Shown here: positions 7,028 to 12,475 of the stretch, in pieces
How positions within the stretch are numbered: the stretch's first letter is position 1
Layout: each line of letters starts with the position of its first letter
Assembly: GCA_964621555.1 (NCBI GenBank)
Contig: CAZUOO010000022.1
Coordinates: 1-12,475 of the forward strand
Direction of reading: 5' to 3'
DNA length: 12,475 nt
From: UBA2022 sp964621555
GTDB lineage: Bacteria > Patescibacteriota > Dojkabacteria > SC72
The notes under the pieces: model-generated
What the model saw: the letters and a program-made list of their open reading frames with translations, nothing else
Database searches by the model: none
What the model was told of the DNA's origin: nothing
Made by a program: the position numbers and the translations under genes

Positions 7028-8893
7028 CTACTTCTTTTCAATATTAATAAAAGTCACATTACTCCCCTGTGGAGGAATTTGTAAGTAACCCGGAGCACGT
7101 AGATTATACATAGCTCTAAAGCTTGATCCCGGAATAGAGATTGTACCTACATTTGTACCAAACAATACTGTAGTAGTTTGCGCCTGTGTATTAAATGTAG
7201 AAACTACAGAATTAACCTGTGTCACAGGATTATTCAACAAGTTTGCAAGCTCATCTTTACTGTATGGGTTTCCACTCAATCCAGCTATCTTACAATCTGA
7301 TATTGTCACAGGAACTATCCTCGAATGATCCACGCTACCCTTTAATCCACTCCCTTGATTCACCAGCCATACATTTATAATATCTGCCATCTCCCTATTT
7401 GATAGATAGTACTTATTATTACCTGTAGAATCTTTCTTCCCAGAGTTACATACAGGGCCATTCAATAGCGTAGGCCACGTTTTATAGAACCATGATACAC
7501 CTGAAAGACTCTCCCATGCCTTTGCTGTCCAATTACCACTTCCCCCAGCCTTATCCGTGGTATCCCACCCTACACTATTAACCCATCCCCCATGCACGGC
7601 TGCATATTGAGCAGAGAATGGAGCCCCGCTTGAGTTTGTAAGAATCATACCTTTAGTAGCTTCAACTGCGGTCTTCCATGCCCCCGTCTTTTTATTTCCA
7701 ATTACCTGACAACTTTGAGTGGTACAAATTGTACCCACACCATTCTGAGTATAGTTAACTGCATAGGTTCTAGCTGCAATTACCTGTGCCTTGAGAGCAT
7801 CCATATCCCAACTTTCTGGCATCTCCGCTAAACGCATTAGGTAATCATTCTCAAAGTCCAACGTACCCATGGTTGTGGTTTTAACATTCTTCATAATACT
7901 TTGACTCTGACCATTAATAACAACGCTCCCCGTCCTTATAGCCTTGCCTGGATAGTATGCGGAAAGAATAGTTGTATACGACTGTCCTTGATTAGCTCTT
8001 GCCACCGCCCCCCATTGGCTCATACCGTTTCGATGTGTATACGCACCAAAGGAAAATACCGCAAAGTTCCCTGAGGAGGCGTTAGCCAAAAAACCGGCCT
8101 TAGAATACACATTATCCGAACTTCCGGGTACATCCCCTGCCCCAATAATCCCACCAGAAGCCTTCGCAAGAAGGATAGCCTCCTGAAGCTTGGAAATCTC
8201 TCCCTTTAGCGAGCTAATATCACTCCCCAACTTTGCTGAGAGACTCTTTTTAGCACCTGCCTGTGCAAGGAGAGCTTGTTTCTGAGCGATCAAATCACTT
8301 CTCGACTTTTCTAAATTCTTTTTTTCATCCTCCAACCCTTTCTTCTCCAATTCCAACTCTAGCTTCTCCTGTTTCAATTGTGCATAATTCTGAGAAAGCA
8401 GCTTCATCTTATCTATATAGCCCAAACCAGAGAGCTTTTTCATAAAATACCCTCGGATAACATCATCCGCACTTCTATTAGCAAATAGGTATTCCCAAAA
8501 TCCAAACCTAGATGATTTGTACAAGCTCAAAGCTATATCGTCCAGTGATTTCTGTTCTTTCGCTATTTCAGTCTCTTTTTCCTTTACAACCTTCTCTCTC
8601 GCTACTATCACTTTCTCTACCGATTTTATATACACATCAATATTCTCAACCTCTTTATCCATCAACTTTATCTTCTCATCCACTCCTAAACTACTTTTAA
8701 GAATATTCTCTATTTCCCTCTTTACCTTATCCAAATTACTCTCCTTATCCTTAACCTCCTGACTCTTTTTATCCACCTCTTTTTCTAAATCAGTAGTATC
8801 TTGAGAGAACACAGGAAGGGCGGTGAGGATAGAGGTGAAAAAAACGAAAGAGATTAGAAATATAGAGGTTTTTAATATACGAGATAGATCCAT
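7028..8893 (-). CDS. Secreted coiled-coil protein with SpoIID/LytB peptidoglycan-cleaving domain
   Basis: This 621-residue protein has a signal peptide (residues 1-30, cleavage near VFS-QD). Two long coiled coils (33-127 and 163-242) flank a conserved-looking break (YKSSRFGFWEYLFANRSADDVI), as in PcsB/CwlO/EnvC proteins. The C-terminal domain has the SpoIID/LytB signatures: NGMSQWGAVARANQGQSYTTILSAYYPG at 289-316, then YLMRLAEMPESWDMDALKAQVIAARTYAV at 351-379, and HGGWVNSVGWDT at 434-445. E357 lies at the position of the catalytic glutamate of SpoIID lytic transglycosylases, so glycan-strand cleavage is likely. The GMSQWGA block precedes the EMP block, unlike the SpoIID of spore formers. Cysteines 390, 395, 482 and 534 may form disulfides. 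It lies directly after five pilin genes, which suggests a role like VirB1, opening the wall for the apparatus; general growth or division is the alternative. Confidence 0.9.
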   Translation of the reverse strand: MDLSRILKTSIFLISFVFFTSILTALPVFSQDTTDLEKEVDKKSQEVKDKESNLDKVKREIENILKSSLGVDEKIKLMDKEVENIDVYIKSVEKVIVAREKVVKEKETEIAKEQKSLDDIALSLYKSSRFGFWEYLFANRSADDVIRGYFMKKLSGLGYIDKMKLLSQNYAQLKQEKLELELEKKGLEDEKKNLEKSRSDLIAQKQALLAQAGAKKSLSAKLGSDISSLKGEISKLQEAILLAKASGGIIGAGDVPGSSDNVYSKAGFLANASSGNFAVFSFGAYTHRNGMSQWGAVARANQGQSYTTILSAYYPGKAIRTGSVVINGQSQSIMKNVKTTTMGTLDFENDYLMRLAEMPESWDMDALKAQVIAARTYAVNYTQNGVGTICTTQSCQVIGNKKTGAWKTAVEATKGMILTNSSGAPFSAQYAAVHGGWVNSVGWDTTDKAGGSGNWTAKAWESLSGVSWFYKTWPTLLNGPVCNSGKKDSTGNNKYYLSNREMADIINVWLVNQGSGLKGSVDHSRIVPVTISDCKIAGLSGNPYSKDELANLLNNPVTQVNSVVSTFNTQAQTTTVLFGTNVGTISIPGSSFRAMYNLRAPGYLQIPPQGSNVTFINIEKK

Positions 8894-8917
8894 ATTCCAT
8901 TATACAGAAATTATGAA

Positions 8918-9229
8918 CTAGTTTCCTATGAAGTCGAGAATAGATTTGAGGACGGTGCGGAAGATAGCTAGAAAGATTAAACCAAAAATAGCCCACGTTA
9001 AAGTACCTTGTGCCTGTTTCAGCTTTCCTGGATCACCAGATGAAAGCATCCACATATACCCACCATATACAATCATAATCACAGCAAGCAAACCCCCAAT
9101 TGGTAGAATCAACTGAAGCACACTATCCAAAATCCCTCCAATTTCATCTAATCTTGGAGGAGCAGCGAATACCTTTTTGGGCAATAGATATGCAGAGGAT
9201 ATTGTAAGCGCAGCTATAACTCCTTTCAT
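8918..9229 (-). CDS. T4SS-type pilin A (VirB2/TrbC-like), last of five paralogues
   Basis: A 103-residue small membrane protein. A signal peptide is likely (residues 1-22, cleaved near VFA-APP). It is followed by a hydrophobic helix at about 34-61, a short polar turn SSGDPGKLKQAQ at 63-74, and a second helix at about 75-97. This is the VirB2/TrbC-like pilin layout often annotated as T4SS pilin in Patescibacteria. It shares the ungapped pattern Y-x-G-x7-G-D-x2-K-x3-A (Y55, G57, G65-D66, K69, A73) with the other four. It is closest to pilin E in its LPIG/IPVG and GDP-x-KL details. The start lies one base after the stop of pilin B (TAATATG), with a weak AGGA upstream. As a VirB2-like subunit it would polymerise into a surface filament or line a channel. 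Confidence 0.88.
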   Translation of the reverse strand: MKGVIAALTISSAYLLPKKVFAAPPRLDEIGGILDSVLQLILPIGGLLAVIMIVYGGYMWMLSSGDPGKLKQAQGTLTWAIFGLIFLAIFRTVLKSILDFIGN

Positions 9230-9230
9230 A

Positions 9231-9500
9231 TTACAGTTGTCCTAAAACATTATTTAATATAAACCTAACTACCAATGGAGATATAAAAACAACTACAAGC
9301 CCAACCAATGTATATACAACACTCTTTTGAGCCTTCTCTGCTTTATTTGCATCTCCTGCCGATAGTATATACTGAAATCCTGAATAAACCAAAGAGGCTA
9401 CAGCAATAAGTGCAGATATAGCTATGACCAAATTAACAGTCCCCTGCACCATCTCAATTAGGTTACTATAACCGGTATTATTTAAACCAGAAAAGTCCAT
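9231..9500 (-). CDS. T4SS-type pilin B (VirB2/TrbC-like) without signal peptide
   Basis: The shortest of the five paralogues, at 89 residues. The polar N-terminus (MDFSGLNNTGYSNLIEM) carries no signal peptide. Helix 1 spans about 20-46, the turn is LSAGDANKAEKAQ at 46-58, and helix 2 spans about 60-84. The family pattern is intact (Y39, G41, G49-D50, K53, A57). It is most like pilin C, sharing the helix 1 end Y-S-G-x-Q-Y-I and the GLV segment of helix 2. Without a cleavable signal it should insert directly as a two-helix protein with both ends on one side, so it may be a platform or minor subunit. It lies downstream of the hairpin that follows pilin C, and its stop is one base from the start of pilin A. 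Confidence 0.87.
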   Translation of the reverse strand: MDFSGLNNTGYSNLIEMVQGTVNLVIAISALIAVASLVYSGFQYILSAGDANKAEKAQKSVVYTLVGLVVVFISPLVVRFILNNVLGQL

Positions 9501-9524
9501 TAGGCAAAAGGATATTAATTAGTT

Positions 9525-9550
9525 AAAGGCGGGGGTTTCCCCCCACCTTT
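9525..9550 (-). terminator. Strong GAAA-loop hairpin after pilin C: attenuator or mRNA-end stabiliser
   Basis: On the minus strand an 11-base arm AAAGGTGGGGG and an arm CCCCCGCCTTT form a complete stem with a single G-U pair around a GAAA (GNRA) tetraloop. It begins 11 bases after the stop of pilin C. Only three Ts follow, and these belong to the stem; the next bases are AACTAATTAA, so there is no classical U-tract. It may cause partial termination or protect the 3' end of a processed pilin C message. Either way it should lower expression of pilin B and later genes relative to pilin C. It is the strongest inverted repeat I see in the window. Confidence 0.75.
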
Positions 9551-9561
9551 CAAAGTCTAGA

Positions 9562-9933
9562 TTAAGCTTTTAAGAGCTCTTTAAGTACGAAGTTTACAAT
9601 CAATACAGATATGAAACAGATAACCAAACCAATGATTGCATATGTAATACCCTTTGTAGCTTTTTCAATCTTTCCATCATCACCTGATGCAACAATATAT
9701 TGAACACCGCTATATACTAATACACCAACAGAAATCAATGCTGCGAGTGCAATTGCAAGGTTTAGCGCGTTCTGGATAAAACCAACTAGATCGTTTCCAT
9801 TGTTACTTCCCTGAATATCACCAATGAAATCACCTGCACTTGCTGCAAATGTTGCAGATGCATAATATAGTGCAGACCCTAGTGATGCTGCATACGTTCC
9901 AACTTTTGCTACCAACTTACTTACTTTATTCAT
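9562..9933 (-). CDS. T4SS-type pilin C (VirB2/TrbC-like), probable major pilin
   Basis: The longest of the five paralogues, at 123 residues. It has a clear signal peptide: a basic start (MNKVSKLVAK), a hydrophobic core and an ATFA-AS cleavage site near residue 30. The mature protein would be about 93 residues, with an external loop at 31-52 rich in D, G and N, helix 1 at about 53-80, the turn VASGDDGKIEKA at 81-92, and helix 2 at about 95-118. The family pattern is intact (Y74, G76, G84-D85, K88, A92). It is set apart from its neighbours by the longest gap in the cluster (103 bases with promoter-like boxes) and by a strong hairpin just after the stop. This isolation, with the best signal peptide, makes it the likeliest abundant filament subunit. 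That ranking is inference. No Shine-Dalgarno sequence is seen. Confidence 0.9.
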   Translation of the reverse strand: MNKVSKLVAKVGTYAASLGSALYYASATFAASAGDFIGDIQGSNNGNDLVGFIQNALNLAIALAALISVGVLVYSGVQYIVASGDDGKIEKATKGITYAIIGLVICFISVLIVNFVLKELLKA

Positions 9934-9964
9934 ATATAGATAGTATTAAATTAATATCTTATAA

Positions 9965-9993
9965 CTAATACATTATATTATATGCACCGTCAA
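9965..9993 (-). promoter_or_regulatory. Candidate promoter for pilin C
   Basis: The 103-base gap before pilin C holds TTGACG (minus strand, 9988-9993), 17 bases ahead of TATTAG (9965-9970). It also holds two overlapping perfect TATAAT boxes (9972-9977 and 9977-9982); the upstream one (9977-9982) has TTGCAG 17 bases ahead. Either pairing predicts a transcript start about 25-40 bases before the ATG at 9933. AT-richness makes chance TATAAT boxes likely, but the TTGACG match and the unusually long gap favour a real promoter. Confidence 0.45.
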
Positions 9994-10036
9994 TCTGCAA
10001 TAGAAAGGGATAGTTGAGAAATTGTTGAGAATAAGA

Positions 10037-10369
10037 CTATAACACGTTGTCAATCAGGAACATGATTATCATCCTAGCTACAAAAACAATTACCATACCG
10101 ATGATAGCATTTGTAATAATCTTCTGAGCCTGCTCTATCTTATCTCCATCACCCGAAGCTACAATCATTGTAATACCTCCATAAACAAGAAGGGCTACAA
10201 GTACCAAGGCAGATGCATTCACTGCTGTATTTACAGCCCCCGTGACCTTTGCAACAGTTCCTTCGACTGTTGTGAAGCTGTCACTCCCCCATGGATTACT
10301 AATACCAAACCATGTAGCAAACATATATGACTTCTCATTTATACTCTTCTGTATTTCTCTAATTTTCAT
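10037..10369 (-). CDS. T4SS-type pilin D (VirB2/TrbC-like) without clear signal peptide
   Basis: A 110-residue paralogue of the pilin family. The N-terminus (MKIREIQKSINEKSYMFATWFG) is charged and shows no signal peptide. An in-frame ATG at residue 16 is an alternative start that would give 95 residues. A polar stretch with the sequence NPWGSDSF comes before helix 1 (about 45-70), the turn VASGDGDKIEQAQ (70-82) and helix 2 (about 84-107). The family pattern is intact (Y63, G65, G73-D74, K77, A81). Helix 2 ends with basic and Met/Ile residues, and the protein stops almost at the helix end. It lies 22 bases after pilin E and 103 bases before pilin C. Being unprocessed like pilin B, it may be an inner-membrane partner instead of a filament subunit. 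Confidence 0.87.
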   Translation of the reverse strand: MKIREIQKSINEKSYMFATWFGISNPWGSDSFTTVEGTVAKVTGAVNTAVNASALVLVALLVYGGITMIVASGDGDKIEQAQKIITNAIIGMVIVFVARMIIMFLIDNVL

Positions 10370-10391
10370 AATAATATTGTAATAAATATTT

Positions 10392-10745
10392 TTAAGGATT
10401 TACACCTGGAATATTTAATGTATTTCGGATTAAAAGTAATATTGCAACCGAAAGAGCTATCAAAGCGAACCCAATCACTGCATTCGTAACAACCTCTCTT
10501 GCCTCTTGCAACTTTTCTGGATCTCCCTGACTAGTAATCATATTAAAACCTGCATAAGCAAACAAACCAATCGCGGATAGTACACCAACCGGGATAGAAA
10601 TTTGCACCAATGCATTTACCAATGCAGGCATATCTTGCGCATTCGCGACATTTGTAACACTACCTGAGATAGCATTGCTCAACGCATCCGCAGAAACGGG
10701 GCTTGCAATTAAATGAAATATTTTACCTAAAAAGCTTTCTATCAT
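10392..10745 (-). CDS. T4SS-type pilin E (VirB2/TrbC-like), first of five paralogues
   Basis: A 117-residue paralogue that opens the pilin run. A short signal peptide is plausible (residues 1-19, cleaved near PVSA-DA), followed by a polar segment to about 45. Helix 1 lies at about 46-70, the turn is TSQGDPEKLQEA at 71-82, and helix 2 at about 85-107 with a short tail (NIPGVNP). The family pattern is intact (Y64, G66, G74-D75, K78, A82). Its IPVG entry to helix 1 and GDP-x-KL turn match pilin A at the other end of the run, so A and E form one subgroup and B, C and D another. The ATG lies 24 bases after the helicase-nuclease stop, next to a promoter-like TATAAT, and no Shine-Dalgarno sequence is visible. 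Confidence 0.87.
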   Translation of the reverse strand: MIESFLGKIFHLIASPVSADALSNAISGSVTNVANAQDMPALVNALVQISIPVGVLSAIGLFAYAGFNMITSQGDPEKLQEAREVVTNAVIGFALIALSVAILLLIRNTLNIPGVNP

Positions 10746-10761
10746 AGTTTTATTATTACCA

Positions 10762-10791
10762 ATTATACACTACAAAATAGCCACATCACAA
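10762..10791 (-). promoter_or_regulatory. Candidate promoter for the pilin cluster
   Basis: On the minus strand TTGTGA (10786-10791, inside the end of the helicase-nuclease gene) is followed after 18 bases by a perfect TATAAT (10762-10767). The ATG of pilin E lies 16 bases beyond the -10 box, giving a leader of only about 10 bases. The position fits the start of a pilin-led operon, but AT-rich sequence makes the match modest evidence. Confidence 0.4.
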
Positions 10792-12475
10792 ACGTCTTGA
10801 TACGAACAGTACATACAGTTATGAGACCGTGGAATTGTGAAGTCACCTGCCCTAATTTTATCAACTATCCCCTGAATTTTCTTCACTACGTTTTTCTTCC
10901 TTCGATCTGTAACGCTAATCTCTACTTTTTTTCCATGCTCTACATATATATACGATGCCTTATCTACCTTCACCCCCCATAGCGCCTCGGCAACTACCGC
11001 GTAGAATACCAATTGCCATTGTGTATTTGCATCTTTCTGCGTCTTCGCCTTTCCAGTCTTATAATCAATTATTTCAACGTGCTTAACTCCATCCACCACT
11101 TCAAGTAAATCAACCCTATCCACCTTTCCCAATACTGTATAGTCGTCCATAGCGTATTTGAAACTTTTCTCTAGATACAGCGGACGATCGCTCCCCTTAT
11201 ACATATTAGAGAAGAATCTTTCCATCGACCTTCTTCCAAACTCCAACCTTTTATTCTCATGTTCTTTAGATTCATAACCCTCTGATTGCCAAAATGTCTC
11301 ATACAAATTAACCAGTTCTTCCTTGGTAGGCTTATCTACAAATCCCTCTAGCCCTTCAGTTGCAATCATATGCTTCTCATAAAAGGTTCTAAGTGCATTG
11401 TGAACAGTATTTCCAAACGAGAAAGCTGAGCTAGGAGGAAGAGGTATTTTTAACACATAACTATATTTATATTGACGTGGACACATCTCGTACGAAGCTA
11501 TCTGGGAATAACTGAACTGATTCGATTCCTCTACCCCAATCTTTTTATAATCAATAATATCTGTATTATCCAATCTCTGGAATACTTGGAACTCCACCCC
11601 TTCTTCCACTCCTTTCACCTGCTTTAAATCCTCATTTACATCACGACCCAACGCTTCACTCAAAAAGCCACTAACCTTCCTAATCTTTCCCACCCCACTA
11701 TACGATTGAGCGGCCGTTAAGAAGAGCTTCTCCTTAGCGCGTGTCATACCTACATAGAATAGTCTTCTTTCCTCTTGAATATGTTCGTTCTTTTCATTGT
11801 CCTCAGGTACAACCTCCTTAATTAAAGCGGAAGGAATCCCTAGTTTGTCCGACTTAGCCCTTGTTGGAAAACGGTCGTCAATCAGATTAACCATAAAGAC
11901 AGCTTTAAATTCTAATCCTTTAGAACTATGTACAGTCATAATACTCACACCGTCATAATCAGCAACTCCTTCACTACTTGCACTTGGGTTCTCCCCGATC
12001 TCTAAACTATAATCTAGATAGTCTAGATACTCATAAACAGTACTCCCCACATTACCTTTTTCAAAGCTCTTAACCATTTCAAAGTATTTTCGTATATTCT
12101 CTACCTTCAGAAGGTTGGATAATGAGTCCTCTTGAATGATTTGATCTTTCCACCCACTTTTATCGAAGAATTCATAAAGTATGTAGCCCACACCTCTCCC
12201 CTCTTTAATTAAATCAAACCCTTTTGTAATAATTTTCACAATTTTCCCAATTGATGTCATAGCATTATTACTCATCCTTTTTTGTAACTGTAAGGTTGAA
12301 GTATCTTTAGCAAGTAGGCTTTCAAAAAGGTTGAAAAGCGGTATATGAGTCTTTCTCGAGTATCTCATTAACTCCACCACCTCTCTTGCCTCAAACTTCC
12401 AGACGTCTAAACCCAAAAGATTGAACATAGATATACCGTTATCGTAGTTATCTATTAATCTCAAGTATGAAACAA
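10770..12475 (-). CDS. UvrD/PcrA-type helicase C-terminal part fused to Fe-S RecB-like nuclease (5' end outside window)
   Basis: The frame is open to the window edge, so the N-terminal helicase half (Walker A and B) lies outside; 568 residues are visible. Numbering from the TTG codon at 12464, which is probably an internal Leu (the context YLRLIDNYDNG matches the UvrD 2B region), MTVHSSKGLEFKAVFM at 176-191 and EERRLFYVGMTRAKEKL at 231-247 are superfamily 1 motifs V and VI. A PD-(D/E)xK nuclease follows from about 317: GNTVHNAL with H355, GKVDRVD with D449, IIDYKTGK with D467 and K469, and QWQLVFYA with Q484. Cys328 plus C550-x2-C553-x5-C559 match the AddB-type 4Fe-4S cluster that staples the nuclease. 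It probably processes DNA ends in recombination or repair, or degrades foreign DNA. Being upstream of pilins on the same strand, it may share their transcript, though a promoter seems to intervene. Confidence 0.93.
   Translation of the reverse strand, partial: VSYLRLIDNYDNGISMFNLLGLDVWKFEAREVVELMRYSRKTHIPLFNLFESLLAKDTSTLQLQKRMSNNAMTSIGKIVKIITKGFDLIKEGRGVGYILYEFFDKSGWKDQIIQEDSLSNLLKVENIRKYFEMVKSFEKGNVGSTVYEYLDYLDYSLEIGENPSASSEGVADYDGVSIMTVHSSKGLEFKAVFMVNLIDDRFPTRAKSDKLGIPSALIKEVVPEDNEKNEHIQEERRLFYVGMTRAKEKLFLTAAQSYSGVGKIRKVSGFLSEALGRDVNEDLKQVKGVEEGVEFQVFQRLDNTDIIDYKKIGVEESNQFSYSQIASYEMCPRQYKYSYVLKIPLPPSSAFSFGNTVHNALRTFYEKHMIATEGLEGFVDKPTKEELVNLYETFWQSEGYESKEHENKRLEFGRRSMERFFSNMYKGSDRPLYLEKSFKYAMDDYTVLGKVDRVDLLEVVDGVKHVEIIDYKTGKAKTQKDANTQWQLVFYAVVAEALWGVKVDKASYIYVEHGKKVEISVTDRRKKNVVKKIQGIVDKIRAGDFTIPRSHNCMYCSYQDVCDVAIL

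Noticed and set aside
8895..8917. TATAAT before the SpoIID-like gene as a promoter
   Set aside because: No -35 match at 16-18 bases and no correctly spaced TG extension; the box sits only 5 bases before an ATG-containing stretch.
8790..8996. Minus-strand frame of 68 codons spanning the pilin A and SpoIID junction
   Set aside because: It overlaps the ends of two well-supported genes in another frame and has no recognisable features.
1..12475. CRISPR arrays, insertion sequences, rRNA or tmRNA genes
   Set aside because: No regularly spaced repeats, transposase-like frame, or rRNA/tmRNA sequence was seen; genes fill nearly all of the window.

Overview
The window is an AT-rich, tightly packed piece of a bacterial chromosome that most resembles a Candidate Phyla Radiation (Patescibacteria) genome. 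The reasons are a run of small type IV secretion-like pilins of the kind common in that group, a VirD4-like ATPase with an N-terminal domain plus membrane segment, a helicase fused to a RecB-type nuclease, very short intergenic gaps, and few Shine-Dalgarno sequences. This placement is inference; no phylogenetic marker was compared. Every gene lies on the minus strand, so transcription runs from the right edge towards base 1. The standard code fits: the one TGA stop closes smpB, and all other stops are TAA or TAG.

Layout in transcription order. (1) 12475-10770: C-terminal part of a UvrD/PcrA-type helicase with a Fe-S RecB-like nuclease, cut off by the window edge. (2) 10745-8918: five paralogous small two-helix pilins (called E, D, C, B, A here in order of transcription), all carrying the ungapped pattern Y-x-G-x7-G-D-x2-K-x3-A. 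The middle one (C) has its own candidate promoter upstream and a strong GAAA-loop hairpin downstream. (3) 8893-7028: secreted coiled-coil protein with a SpoIID/LytB peptidoglycan-cleaving domain. (4) 6972-6355 and 6353-6102: a bacterial PH-domain membrane protein and a small two-helix membrane protein. (5) 6100-3779: a membrane protein with a degenerate PP2C-phosphatase-like cytoplasmic domain and a probable beta-propeller after the membrane helix. (6) 3803-3321: SmpB, the tmRNA partner, overlapping both neighbours. (7) 3324-2719: an acidic unrecognised protein. (8) 2664-121: VirD4/TraG-like hexameric ATPase. (9) 81-5: tRNA-Ile with anticodon UAU. No gap between genes exceeds about 105 bases, so there is no large unexplained non-coding stretch.

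Working model (inference): pilins, a peptidoglycan-opening enzyme, accessory membrane proteins and a coupling-type ATPase form one envelope-spanning nucleoprotein or DNA transfer/uptake apparatus, expressed as one or a few transcripts, with smpB carried as a housekeeping passenger. The rest of a classical type IV system (VirB4, VirB6, VirB8-10) is not in the window. The best candidates for a second look are the pseudo-PP2C/propeller protein, the SpoIID coiled-coil protein as a VirB1 substitute, the insulated middle pilin, and the rare tRNA-Ile(UAU).
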